This document shows positions 10,714 through 23,087 of a stretch of DNA of 64,000 nucleotides, in pieces. The position numbers and the translations under genes are program-made. Position 1 is the stretch's first letter. Every line of letters begins with the position of its first letter. This DNA is from Arthrobotrys musiformis (Eukaryota > Ascomycota > Orbiliomycetes > Orbiliales > Orbiliaceae): assembly GCA_036971715.1 (NCBI GenBank), contig JAVHJL010000003.1, positions 3,348,001 through 3,412,000 of the forward strand, given 5' to 3'. Under the pieces are notes generated by a model. The model saw nothing but the letters and a program-made list of their open reading frames with translations. It did no database searches and was not told where the DNA came from.

Positions 10714-12882
10714 ATGGAGGCTATTTCCGCAGTCCTTCCAGGACTAGCAGCTTCCGCCACGGGTAGTCCCGATGGCTATAGCGGATTTCCTGGGGGGATG
10801 TTTATTGGTAGTATGATGGCCTCAGTCGGAATCGATCCGTCTGTTCTAGGTAAGTCCCGCATACGCTAATTGCCCCAGTGAAGACTCTGTGAGTGGAAAT
10901 ATTAATTATATTTATAGTTAAAATCGGTGTAACACTTACTATCATTGCCTCGGTTTTTGGCTTTCTGAGTAATGCATGGGAGGGTATTACGCAAATTTCT
11001 AAATTCTTGTAAGTCAGGTTTTGTTAGCCCAGTTCAATTTCATTAGAACACATAGCTAAACGATATACCAAATATAGCTCCGATAACTTAGTATCTTCTG
11101 CTACTATACGGTCCACAGATGAAGCATATGTCTATGTCATGAGATGGCTTTACAATCATAATATTTCTACAGATTCGCGCCTTTTCGGTGTAACATGTCG
11201 AAAAAATCAGATGAATCCCAATTACCGTCAGCACGCTAGATGGTATGGTCAGGATACCCCAGATGATACTGAATCCGATGGTATCGGTATTTTGGTGAGT
11301 TTAAACGACCTTGAAAGGGCTGGTTTTGTGTTAGGCATCGCTAACGAGTTTCTCTCAGGATGATGCCCTTGGCCCAAAATTAAAATATACCGCCGCCCCA
11401 GGTTTCTATCATTTTTTCTACAAAAAGAGACTGGTGCTTATGCAACGAAAGCTGAAAGATGAATATTACGGATTCGAGGAGCCTGATGTCGACCTTACAT
11501 TGTTTACTTTTGGCCGTTCGCCTCGCATGCTTAGAAGTATTCTCGAGGAGGCTAGACTCGAGTATCTCAATGAGCAAAGATCCAGCACATTAATCCACAC
11601 CACCGTTGCGAGTTACCCACCCACTTGGTCATTGGGTCACCCAAAGCCCTCCCGAACCCTCGATTCAGTCATTATGTCGGGATCCGACAAGGAAAAGCTG
11701 TTGAAAGACATGAGGGAATATCTTAAGCCCGGCGCGGAGAAGTGGTACCACAAGCACGGCCTCCCATATAGGAGGGGTTACCTCTTTTATGGTTTACCTG
11801 GTGCTGGAAAGACGTCACTCACATTGGCTTTAGCTAGTGAACTTGGCCTTCCCATCTATTGTTTGTCCCTCGCCTCGAGTACTATGGCAGACGACGTTCT
11901 TCTCGGGCTATTCGCTACTCTACCTAAAAGGTGCATTGTTCTAATGGAGGATATTGACAGCGCTGGTATTGACCGACAATCGATGAGTGGTGCTGGCCTC
12001 TATACAGCCATTGCAAGCAAGAATGATGAGGATGACGAGGACGATGAGGAAGAGGAAATTAGGAAGCGCGAAGAGAAGAAAAAGCTTGCAGCTTTCAAAC
12101 AGGGCAGCACCGTCAGTTTATCTGGTCTCCTCAACGCTGTTGACGGCATTTCCAGCCACGAAGGCAGAATTTTGATCATGACAACGAACTATCGGGAACT
12201 TTTGGACAAGGCTCTCATCCGACCTGGACGTGTTGATATGGAAATCAAGTTTGGAAACGCGGACATTGAGATCCTAGAGGGACTTTTCAAGGCTGTTTAT
12301 TCGGACGACGGAGATTTACCGGACTTTGTCCGTGGTGCGGAGAAGATGACTAAGGAGGAGCGCAAACAGAAGCATGAAGAAAAACTCGAGATATTAGCCC
12401 ATGAATTCGGTTCAAGGGTCCCCTCTGACAAGTTTACACCAGCAGAGGTTCAGGGATACCTCTTGAGCCATAAGTCTGACCCCGAGGACGCATTAGATTG
12501 CTTAGATGACTGGCTTAAATCGAAACTCAATGAACTCGATCTTTTACAAGAGTCTGAGAAGAAAGCTAAGGAGAGACTTGACAGGGCTACAGAGAAGAAG
12601 GTCAAGGAACTCCAGAAGAAGAAACGCGATAGAATTAAGGAAGAGAGAAAGGAGAAGGAGGAAGAAGAGAAGGAACAAAAGGAGAAGGAGGAAAAGGAGA
12701 AGAAAGAGAAGGAGGAGAAGGAGGAAAAGGAAAAAAAGGAGAAGGAGGAGAAGGAGAAGGAGAAGGAAAAGAAGGAAAATGGAGTCAGCCCGGAGGAGAA
12801 GAGTAAAATGGTGAATGGAGTCGGCGAGAACCTCACGAACGGGATTACTGAGAAGGAAAAAGATAATGTGTCAGGAGCCTGA
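10714..12882 (+). CDS. BCS1-like AAA ATPase, four exons
   Basis: The exons are 10714-10849, 10918-11008, 11078-11294 and 11359-12882. The joined product is 655 residues. A hydrophobic segment encoded by exon 2 (about residues 46-68) is the single membrane span, followed by the BCS1 N-terminal domain. The AAA module has Walker A GLPGAGKTS at about 293, Walker B CIVLMEDID at about 340, and a sensor and arginine-finger region TTNYRELLDKALIRPGRVD. Yeast Bcs1 translocates the folded Rieske protein across the mitochondrial inner membrane. Fungal genomes carry many BCS1-like paralogues whose roles differ, and this one has features unlike the housekeeping protein: an acidic insert (about residues 368-385) after Walker B and a Lys/Glu-repeat tail (about 560-625). 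I would therefore call it BCS1-like rather than BCS1 itself. Confidence 0.9.
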
Positions 12883-15800
12883 GCGGGCGCTTCTGACTTC
12901 ATCTCGAGCTTCCCACCTTCTTAAGGTCAACCATATCTCCTTTGCGTCTATTTTGAGACAACATATATGCATACCCACCCGACAAGCCATCATGTTCTAG
13001 GTTGATGATTGTCTCCACCTGATTTTCCTATTTCTTTCTTCTCCTCCTTTTTTCTTCTTTAAATTTTAGTCGTGTCTTGTGCTTACTTAGCGGCATATCG
13101 AGCTTATAGCATAGTTTCCTTGGACCGGGAGTCACTCGTGCACACCGATGCATTTGTGAACGGCCCAAAAATGAATATAATACTAAATTAAAAATATTAA
13201 GATGGCAGAAACACATATCTAGCAAATTTTATATACTACGTTTCATAAGTTCCCTAGATCTAGGCCTCGTAGCATGATAATTATCCCAGCTCAATCGCAA
13301 TAGTACCCGACCGAACTTGAGAACATAACTATACTTAATCGAATGCGTGAAGTCGACTACGCAACGAGTTGACTAGTTGACTAAGTACATATAATACACA
13401 AGTCTCGGTGGCGAATTTAAGCTTTGTCTTCTCGATTGGGTGTCATTCGGAGCTTGACACCCGTCGCCGAGCTAGGGCGGCCGATTGGCCTGGTGATCAC
13501 ATAGGTAGTCTGCCATGGTCCAATGCGGGGCGAGTCTGTGTAACAAACCTTGTTTCGTTCCATGGTTAGTCGACCGTTGGGGCTGATCAGCCGCCATTGA
13601 AGCAGGAACTCTCCGCAAGCCAAATCTTATGTAAGAAGTATCGGCACCGGTACCCATGCATCATACAACTACAGCTCCAACTACCCAAGCTGTCTAATAT
13701 ACTTCGAAGCACTCGGACTGAAGCTCGTGCTTGAAATAAAGAAATATACAAAAGGGGAAGCTCTGGAAACCTGAGGTGTCATGTGGGTAAATTTCATGTA
13801 AGATATTCCAACATCTAGCAGACACACATACATTAAGTACACAACTCACTTTTAAAGCCTTACTCACGGCGCAGCCCATGATTGAGATTGAAAGGAAATC
13901 AAAAACTGCCCTTGATATCAGGTGTGCCCAGCTGCACCTTAATTAGCACACCGATTTTCAAGCCAAAAATCGGAAGCAGTCGCTTTTTCGCAACATTACC
14001 GCTTCAGTCCTGTCCTGTCCCGCGATCTCGCAACCTGAAAAATGACCACACATGCTGACATCAGATACAAAAGGCCTGAAATATGTAGAGTAAGTCATAG
14101 CGGTGTTTTATTCCTGCAATACAGAGGGACAAATATACCGATAGGGCTGAAGGATGAATTACTTGATGAAGACATATATTCCTCCAGTAGCGGTAGCGAT
14201 GCCTGCACACGTACTTCATGTCTAACTCAACTAGATATTTCCTTATCGAATTATCATCGTATGCACATACGCATGCATATGCACGGGACAAATCTCTCCT
14301 TTGACACGACAACCCAAATTTAAATTTGAAGCCTTGGAGTACTTTTCAGAAAGCTCGAGCGCCCATGATCCTAATGGACCACGGCCAATATTTGCCTTGT
14401 CTTCTCGCATTGCTGAGGCGTTAAGCAAACAAGGATCGAGTTACGTGGCCTCAGATTAAGGCTCTCGGGACGGAGATGCATCTCTGGCTTCGAATTTGTG
14501 TACGTGATAGTTATCGGGAAGCTACTGAGAAAATTTGGTAAGAAGCAAGAGCTATAGTCGGCAATAGAGGTATACATGTATATACATGTATCGCCATGAT
14601 AAAAACGAATTAATTCATCGCGTATCCTATCCCTTGTTTGGCCTGAACCCCAGTGCATGGTGAATGCGTCGGTCGTATCCAATGATACCCCCATGTTAAT
14701 TTTGAGTGAAAGGCTGACGCCATTCTAAGCAGGGTCTGGGATTTGAGATCTCTACAATTCTGAGCTTCAGACGTCATGCATCGGAATCAGCGGTCGTTCC
14801 TGGTTTTGTCATACGCCGTTCGAAGAATATACGGCTAATATATGGTTGCTGGGTTCACCCTCCCGTTGTGTTCCCTGGCGCTAAACCAGTCCGATACCCG
14901 TATTTTGTACCTGGTTTTTGTTTGCGACAAGACGACCTTCTAACGGGGCCACCACTCCTCCGACCGATTCATCCATCAAATCTTCATTGCCTTGCAGCGC
15001 CTGAATCAAATTTGCAAAAGAAAGCTCACCCACCTGCCATTGCTCGCACATATCCTCGCTGGGCAGCTGGGCAGGATATTTAAACCCACCCACATTCCTT
15101 CCGGTCGGATAAAGATAGTCCTCCAAACCATATCATCATCAAGACTCATACAATCTCTTTGTTCTTCAGCCTACCATAACCCTACTCGAATCTGCTATTT
15201 TTCAGCGCCGGAACCTAAGATCCGAAGCCAAAAATAAGTATCGCGCGGTCGGCCGCCCAATCCAGTAAGTATCTTGCGTAACCCCCCCTAAACGGGAATA
15301 ACCACACAAGCAACGCAAAATACCCAACCACGCGGACAACTAGGCTCAAATGTCTGGTTACGGGACGCAATCTCCCTTTATTTGGGGGCCGAGAAAAAAC
15401 CATCTTCATTCCCATTAAATTCCTCACGATATGGGGCAATAGGAGCTTTATAAATCTCATATTCCCGAAGGATTCTGGGTTGTTTGTTTCCTTACCAAGC
15501 CTCGTGAGGCTCTTTGGGGTCACAAAGAATGCTGATCCTAAGCCATCGCATACCAAATATGCACATTTCGGGAGATGGCGCGCGAAAGCTTTGGAATTCC
15601 ATCGCGAAACAGCTTCGTTCTGGAAAGCCGTCCAGGCGGCTGTTTCAGCATGATGGCTTGTGATTTTCAGGTGCCAACCCCAGGGCCCCACTCCGAGAAT
15701 GCAGCTCACCACCACCTGCTTCCCACATTGGCCTGCACCTCGCGGCACAGATCTTCAACCATCCTCAGCCTCTTCTAATAAGCTTAGGCAAGATACGTCT

Positions 15801-16002
15801 AAAGCACGCGCTATCGGCTTATCTAAGACTTTATGACACTTGAGGCGTGCTGTAAAGTATCTGAGAGGTTGGCTGTTGGCTGTGATTCCAGTGCCAAAGA
15901 GCTTCATAGCTTTCACAGCTCGAACTTATAAGTCGAAGGCGTCTCTCCCGATCGACATACACGTTTCCCAACAAACTGTATAGTCTTTCGAAGCAAATAA
16001 AT
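12883..16002. other. Intergenic, no gene supported
   Basis: About 3.1 kb between the BCS1-like gene and GH81. The longest frame, 177 codons on the minus strand at 15215-15748, shows no domain, and its frame is not supported by splice continuity or a conserved motif. A promoter-like layout (gatatttaaaccc near 15078, then CA- and CT-rich leader sequence) occurs around 15070-15190, but no coding sequence follows that I can support. Confidence 0.5.
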
Positions 16003-19000
16003 ATGCCTTCTCTATATTCTACCAAAGCCCCTGAGCTGCTGAAAAACGAACCCGATACCCAATCCCCAACTTTCTTATCTAATATGGTCTCCTCAATATA
16101 TCAAAATACATATATCCATACCCACGATAAACAACTTTTGGAGATTTCGTTACAATATGATTTGCCCCCTTTATCTTATGCTTTGAGTTACCGTCACTCA
16201 CGACGGTTTTCGATACTCACAGTTATCTTGCTACAATTATTTTTAATACCTTCTATTGTTGCAATGCCGCACGATGGCTATAACACACATATACTAATCC
16301 ATGCGAAGAAACCTTACCAAAATTTAACAGCACAAGTGACAAAAGCTTTACATAAAGGACATACATCTGCCACAAAATCACAATACACTCCCCTTGCATC
16401 CCCTCATAGAATAAAACATCTATCCAAGAAACCACACCGCAAAACGAAATCCCACAAAATGACTAAGAACGATACGGAGCATACCCTTCAAATTGAGAAT
16501 CTGGCGCCGGTCATCCTATCTTCCCCAGCAGATGGCCAACAGTTCCCCCTGGGAGATTATTTCCCTAACTTCGGGCCTTCTGAAGTTAACCATGGGAATG
16601 ACTCTGGACTTGCCTCCGCGGCGGGCCACGCTCTAGGTACACACAACCTCAAAGCCGTGGCGGACGACATTATGGACCAACCAATCTCAACCAACGCCCC
16701 TCCAGCTATGTTTGGAAGGAAGAATGATCACCCAGTAGACCGCATGGGCGTGATTAATATGGATGGTGTGCCTGTCGGAACCAATAAATTTTGGGCAAAC
16801 TTGATCCTGGGTAATGGAAACCTCGGTGTTTTCACTCAACCGTAAGTTCAGAGAGACCTTCTCTACTTTACTTGACATCGCTGAAAAGTTTTTTTCCTCA
16901 CAGCTACCAGGTATGGATCAATAAAGACCCCGCTATGTGGGGGCTCTCTATCAGCCATATCGACGCACCGCAAATTGTAAGTTCTCAGCGCAATCACTCG
17001 TGACGAGTTATATATATTGACTGTGCCAAAGGTTACTGGCCCAGATCCAAATGCCAACCCCGTTCAATACTACTTCAATCCCGTTGGCATAAACTCTTTT
17101 ACCTTCTCGGCTGTAGAATTAAACCCAACCACCAGCACTGTCACTGTAGAAGGCCTGAAACCTCACTCCGCTTTGGTCCAGATTTGGGTGGACCGATCTC
17201 GATGGCCTGGCACTCGGCGCCTTACGGCCCCGCTAGTTCAGGGCATGGGCTTTGTTACAGGCCGCTATCGGGAAATCACCCCCAAGATCAACTCAGGTGT
17301 CCTCATCCGTAGTCTTTCTTATGTAGGGACGGTTACTGGAGGTGGGATGCCGCGCCAGAAATGGCGCGTCACGTTGATGGATGGGAAGGAATGGAGAATC
17401 TACGCAACTGCCAACGCAGGTTCTCGAGAGCTTCAACTTCGTTTGGTCAACCCCAGCACCATTCTTGCGTCTGGAACTTACTCTGGTGCAGTCCAGATTG
17501 CTAAATTGCCTAATACTGCGCTTGAAAAGGTCCTCGATAACTGTGCAGGGACTGTAGTCACCGAGGCTTCCGTATCCGCTAGTGTATCTGGCGCCGTCGG
17601 AACCTATACTTTCACTTTCGTCAAGCAAGGTGGGAGTGTTTCAAACACAGCCCTTATGTATGCTTTCCCCCATCAGGTCAGCTCGTTTGACGCGACGACG
17701 AAATCAAAGCTTCAAGCTGGCCTTCAGCTCAAATCCACCACGAAGGGGCTTATGACTGCCATCGCCAGCAACTCATGGACACTTTTGGAGCCGAATATGC
17801 CAGTTAGTGTTGGCTGGCTCCCAGGATCATTTAGAAAATGGACTACGAAGCAGTTAACCGCAATAAAATCAGCGATTGCCTCGGAGATTGGATTCGATGT
17901 GATCAATGCTTCCAACTTGCCTAGTCAATATTTCGCTGGAAAGGTAAGTCTTCACAGAAAATAGGTGCCCACGAATACTCCGTACTCTAACACGCCTTTA
18001 ACTTAGGCTCTGGCCAAATATGCGCAAATTTTGCTTGTGGCTAGCGACGTTCTAAAGGACAAAGCCCTTGCGCAGAAGGGCCTTGCTAACCTCAAAACCG
18101 CCCTGAACCGATTTGCTACAAACAAGCAGAAGTTCCCGCTTGTCTATGATTGTGAGTCCTAGATTGTTTCCAACAAGCGAGACATTTGCAATTGCTGACA
18201 GACTACACCGCAGCTAAATGGGGAGGCCTTCCATCCTCATCTTGGTGGCTCACAAAAAACCCTGGTGAGGATTTTGGAAACGCCTGGTATAACGACCACC
18301 ATTTTCACTACGTATGTTTCTTAGTTGTACCCCCAATATTTAGTAAATTCTAATCCTTGCTAGGGATATTTTATCTATGCCGCCGCTGTCTTGGTTCACG
18401 TCGAAAGAACTCTGACTGGAAGCAGCCCATGGTTGGCCCAAAACAGTGCTTATGTCAATACTTTGGTTCGAGACGTCGCCAACCCGACACCAAAAGACAA
18501 ATACTTCCCTGTTTCAAGGTCTTTTGATTTCTTCAATGGACATAGCTGGGCAACAGGGCTATACGCTCGGGCTGACGGGAAGGACGAAGAATCTACCTCT
18601 GAGGACTATAATTTCTCTTACGCCATGAAGTTGTGGGGAAATGTTGTGGGAGATAAGAACATGGAAGCCCGGGCTAACCTCCAGCTCGCCATCTTGAAGA
18701 GAAGTTTCAATAGCTATTTCTTGATGTCCAACGACAACAGGAACCAGCCCTCAAATTTCATTCAAAATAAGGTCACCGGCATTGTAAGTGTCAATTATAC
18801 GATAGTATCTTAGGGACCGTAACTAACTGTTACCACAGCTATTCGAAAACAAAGTCGACCACACAACCTATTTCGGAAACCAGATCGAGTACATTCAAGG
18901 GTAAGTCCCTCAATGATAACATAGACTCCTGCTTATATGGACGCTAACCAATTTTCTTTAGCATTCACATGTTGCCTCTCACCCCCATCTCGCCATATGT

Positions 19001-19229
19001 CAGATCCAAGACATTCTGCTATGAAGAATGGCAAAGGTTCTTCGATGGCCGAACTGAGACGATGAATAGCGGTTGGAAAGGTGTCTTGTGGGCTAACGCT
19101 GCGATATTTGCACCTAATGCGGCATTTAATTTCTTCGCTGGTCAAAATTTCCAGGCAGCCTGGCTTGATGATGGGGCATCTCGAACTTGGTACTTGGTCT
19201 TTGCTGCCGGACTCGGTGGTGGCCAGTAA
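16003..19229 (+). CDS. GH81 endo-beta-1,3-glucanase, eight exons
   Basis: The exons are 16003-16841, 16904-16976, 17032-17943, 18007-18151, 18214-18311, 18364-18783, 18839-18900 and 18962-19229. All joins keep frame and give 938 residues. The family is clear from VGTNKFWANLILGNG near the start of the catalytic region, NDHHFHYGY at residue 683 (the conserved Asp) and the E-x3-E pair ESTSE, giving candidate catalytic glutamates at 765 and 769. GH81 enzymes (yeast Eng1/Acf2) hydrolyse internal beta-1,3 bonds of wall glucan during cell separation, autolysis or attack on other fungi. The N terminus is odd: the only hydrophobic segment, about residues 70-87, follows 69 mostly polar residues with HSRR before it, so it reads as a signal anchor rather than a cleaved signal peptide. 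An unrecognised upstream exon or a later start would change this. Confidence 0.93.
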
Positions 19230-19981
19230 ATGGCCGCGCCGTTGGAGACGAAGGATACATGTTGATTCATGAATATTTTGGGAGGCGCGTTTCTTTTACT
19301 GCTTTTTGGGGTGGGTCGAGCATCCAGCTCTGATTCTTGCAATCGTTTTTTTGTTCTTTTGGGCCGGAGTTTAGGGTCTGGAGTTTTGGTATGGTATGGT
19401 CACTCTTTTTTGGCGTTTGGTTGGGCGGTATTCATTCAACGATTTGGATCCAATGACATGACACTCTTTTCTTTTGGGTTTATTTTGGACAACGGCGTTT
19501 TTGGTCGATTAATCGATTGGGTTTATGATTATGAAGTTTTAGTCTTTCGTTTGGTAGATTTCGGACGAATCAATGGAGTCTTGGGTTTTATATTTCTCTT
19601 TCTCGTATCTAGTCGCGGTCGGCTATATAGCTATACGTCTAGAATCCAGTCTGATGTCAGCATGACAAGGGAAACAATCATGTTCAGTAATCTCGACAAC
19701 TTGGACTTTTGGTATTAAATCAAACTCTTCTGGCTTTAAAATGCACACCGCAGCTATATTTCCATTCTTCCCAAATGTATATGTTTACATGTTCTATGTA
19801 TACATGTATCTCAAGAGTAAGATCGCTACTTCGACTTTATCGCCTATCTACAACATAAACTGAAAAGCGACACGACATGCTGTTTAAACCCCGATAGAAC
19901 GCCAGAACCATACGAACTTAGAAAAGAAAGCGAGAAACCATGCATATACAGCAATATCAAAATATCCAACCCAATGAACGC
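19230..19981. other. Convergent 3' region between two glucanase genes
   Basis: This T-rich plus-strand sequence includes a 149-codon open frame from 19269 that is hydrophobic and has no domain. I read it as 3' untranslated sequence of the GH81 gene. Nothing else is seen. Confidence 0.6.
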
Positions 19982-21006
19982 TCACAGAATCCAAGAAATA
20001 AGCACAGCTGCAAAGGCAGTTACACCAAAGGACTTGATAACGCCCGCGGCTAATGCAGGAGCATCGCTTGCGGCCTTCCCAGTGATCGATGCAGCTTCCT
20101 TTTCATCTTTATTCAAATACCAAGCTCCGATATATGTCAATCCACCATCTTGATTTAACAAGGCCGCATTTGGTCCGACATTGCTAACGTCACTTCGGAA
20201 TGATCCAAACCACGAATACCGTCCGACATTATCCAGTCTGTCGAAATATTCCATTGTCAAGTTGAAGAATTCCTGCGAAGGCGTGACATCTTCATGGGCG
20301 AGTGCAAACTCGGTGAACCAGAATGTCATGTTTGGGAAGGCGGCGGAATATGTTCCCAAGTGACTGGCTACTCCGTCAAAGTTTCCGTACCAGTGGAGCG
20401 GGATGAAGTCAATTGTGCAGGCGTCGCAAGCCGCGAAGAATCTACGTCGATATATTTGTCAGGTTCCGTCCCACGAACATTGATTGAGCAGGAAACATAC
20501 GCTTTCAACCAATCCAGCCCAGCTGGAGCCCCCGTTACCGCCGGTGCACCAAGTTTGATACCCTTGTCCGCCAACGGTTGTATCGATTCCTTCCACCTAT
20601 CCGCCGCGGCCTCTGGCGTCACACCGCTCCCTCCCGTCCCTGAACTCGCCGAAATATCCGGCTCATTGAAGCCCAACACATACTTGATATCATATCCCTG
20701 ATCCAAAAGATCCGTCACATCTTGAACGAAAGTGTTGTCATAGTCGCCCCATAACATAGGAACAAACTCGAGTTTTGTGGATCCACCTTCGAGATTCGAG
20801 GAAGGTTTGCTTTCATAGTTGTAGTACCATGTTAGCGGAGAGCCGGACTGGATCCAGATTTTATCGTCTTCCGGGTGGTCTTTACTAGGGACGTAGACGA
20901 GGCCGCGTTTGGCGTTTGGATTGGGGCCGATTGGATTTGCGGCAGCAGAAACGAGGGCTAGGAGGTGGGGGAGAGAGACAAGAATGGAGAATGGAGATAT
21001 GCGCAT
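19982..21006 (-). CDS. GH128 (Asl1-like) secreted glucanase, probably GPI-anchored
   Basis: Exon 1 is 21006-20501 and exon 2 is 20441-19982, joined across a 59-bp intron (gtatgt...gacgtag), giving 321 residues. The ATG at 21006 follows CCCACC. An upstream GTG in frame is not needed. A signal peptide occupies about residues 1-23. The Glyco_hydro_cc fold is shown by KRGLVYVP, VPMLWG, the acid/base motif LGFNEPD (Glu115), a TIDFIPLHWYG strand and the nucleophile motif WFTEFAL (Glu213). Members such as fission yeast Asl1 are wall-associated, and CAZy GH128 enzymes cleave beta-1,3-glucan. The C terminus, a small-residue stretch followed by a hydrophobic tail ending in LISWIL, fits GPI anchoring. 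It converges on the GH81 gene, about 750 bp away. Confidence 0.92.
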
Positions 21007-22739
21007 GGTGGGCACTCGATCTCTGTTGGTGGCTAATCAATAGAATTCAGGGATATCGGTTATCGAGTTGGAGTTCGAGGAATTTGCATGTAAACGGCTC
21101 TACAGCGGCGCAAAAAAAAAAAAATAGCACGCCTATTCAAAGAAATCTACGAGAACCAGATAAAGGGTAGAAAGAGTGACTACGGTGAGGGAGAGAGATG
21201 TGGATTACATTAAGAAGAAGAAAGCGTTTAAACCCATGAAGGGTGGAAAGGAGCAGCGGTCTTGGAGGCTGAAGTGCGGAAAATTAGCAGCCGGCCTGGT
21301 CTCGGGCCCACAATAACATCGACGCACCAACGATAGCCAAGCTCCGATGGCTCGACCATAACTGCAGCTGCCAGCACGCAGGAAAAAGGGACCTGGCTTG
21401 ACCGAGACGGCGCCCAGGAACGTGGAAATTAACTGGTCTTGTTTTGGCTGGTCGCTAAGATTCTCGGTGCACCCCTTGCAAAATAAGTTCCTGCATAAGG
21501 CGGGCAGATTCCCTTCAAAACGGACCCAATTGCGCCAGTACGCCCAGAAACCTGTGTTACACCTGTTGATCCAGGAAGCTAGCCAACGGATATTTCAACA
21601 GGTTTCCAACAAACCGTCTCGAAGCTTATATATCCTAGATACACAAACCTTTCGGTCAACTTCAAATTCTTTAAATCGGAGAGGTCTTCAGAAAGCTGAG
21701 TATATCCGTCAAATTTATTTGAGTTCGAGCAAGCATATCCTTGTGTAACACGTTCAAGATACAACAAACCCCACGCCGAAAAAAGGTTTCTTCAGCCCTG
21801 AGTTTGTTTCATAGATTCAGCCGTTCGCGGAAGTCGACGGATGCAGAACTGGGAGGATTTCCGCTTAAAGACAGCAGAGGCCATAGAGATTGAGGCTCTT
21901 CACATCAGCTTCGACGCGATATGTCTGCATCCAGCCTTTGGGCTTGTGTTACCTGTACCTTTCGAAATTTCCGTCGTCACGGCTTTGTTCTAAACCTTTA
22001 GCTCGTAAAACTTAAATTTAACAACTGCTATGCGTTCGTGATCATGCATCATGAGCCCTCCTTCTCTTTCACCGCCGGATCAGATTCCTGCATGCAGAAC
22101 AGCGGCAAGGCCGTTTTATTATCTTATGGATAATATTACTAGCGAATACAACCTCTGCTTAGTGGTGAATTACAAGCCAGCAAAAGAAATAGAGAGTACC
22201 AACATATTTCAATTCTCACAAGCAAGGGCTATTTAACTATAGACTTTGCGATTCCTAGATGTGTTTATATACGCCAACTCCACTAGCTACAATACGGCTG
22301 CCAATTGTTTGATAAATAGACCCCGAGGCCAGACATCTATTTACTTTAGTGGAATGATAACATAATTGGTTATGATAGAACACAAAGTATACCAGGAGCG
22401 TCAACAAGGCCCTTCACAGTGCAGTTAATCAACTTTAAAAGATCAAATTTGCAAATTGTTCTTGGTGAATATATGTTATATAACATATCTTGTGTCTAGC
22501 TCTTTGGGAGCCGTTTTTAAAATTTCTCAAACGCAAAGATCTATTCTATGTAGTTATAGAAACGTTGGGATATGACTGTGGTAACACTGGCACTGGTGTC
22601 TCTACCTCTGAGCATTCATATAATGCAACTAAATGCATCAAATCTTTGTTAGTATAACTAGAAACAGGACCAAGTTCTTAAACTCCAGTCATCGAGGAAT
22701 CCATGTTACGCACCGATTTCCCAAGCGTAAAGGAACTAT
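21007..22739. other. Intergenic, no gene seen
   Basis: Upstream of the GH128 gene. There is a short A12 run near 21113. The open frames are short and unsupported. This is the start of a gene-poor block of nearly 10 kb. Confidence 0.5.
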
Positions 22740-23087
22740 TTATGGGGCACCATCAGACCAGGGGGTAGCCTCTGACAATTTAGCATTGAGCCTCCTGTTC
22801 CACTCCGCAATGTTGGCTTGTGTCGATTCAAGAGTTGCCGGTAGATTTTGGTATCGCGGGAGGGATGCAGTTGCCGTTTGAATATTTGCCCTCAACTGGT
22901 TGATTTCTGTATGCCTTGGGCACAGGCCATCTTGTGTCTCCATGTCCAAGTCAAATGGTAGATTGGAACGTGGGCACCAAGAGTTACCAGGTTCCCGTGG
23001 AACTCCGCATCTGTTCCCTGGTGTTCTTGAGTTTATACGGACCCTGCAGCCGCATCCTGTGAATTGACGAGCACGCCAATGGCACAT
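22740..23087 (-). CDS. Small Cys-rich protein, paralogue of the one at 25.4 kb
   Basis: An uninterrupted ORF of 115 residues starts at the ATG at 23087. Cysteines fall at 2, 12, 14, 27, 38 and 56, with a His at 59. The spacing C-x9-C-x-C-x12-C-x10-C-x17-C-x2-H is almost the same as in the second small ORF (C-x8-C-x-C-x12-C-x9-C-x16-C-x2-C). Both start Met-Cys, share the CGC triplet and continue into a Leu/Ala/Lys-rich helical tail. The shared layout in two otherwise different sequences is good evidence that both are real genes of one family, probably metal-binding. There is no signal peptide. I do not recognise the family and infer no function. Confidence 0.55.
   Translation of the reverse strand: MCHWRARQFTGCGCRVRINSRTPGNRCGVPREPGNSWCPRSNLPFDLDMETQDGLCPRHTEINQLRANIQTATASLPRYQNLPATLESTQANIAEWNRRLNAKLSEATPWSDGAP

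Noticed and set aside
12450..12902. Ser/Phe-rich minus-strand ORF
   Set aside because: It is the antisense shadow of the Lys/Glu-repeat tail of the BCS1-like gene.
15215..15748. 177-codon minus-strand ORF upstream of GH81
   Set aside because: No recognisable domain, no supporting splice signals and no codon pattern that separates it from its opposite-strand frames. It is kept only as an open frame of unknown worth.
19269..19718. 149-codon hydrophobic ORF after GH81
   Set aside because: T-rich 3' sequence explains the composition. No homology is recognised and no promoter is visible.
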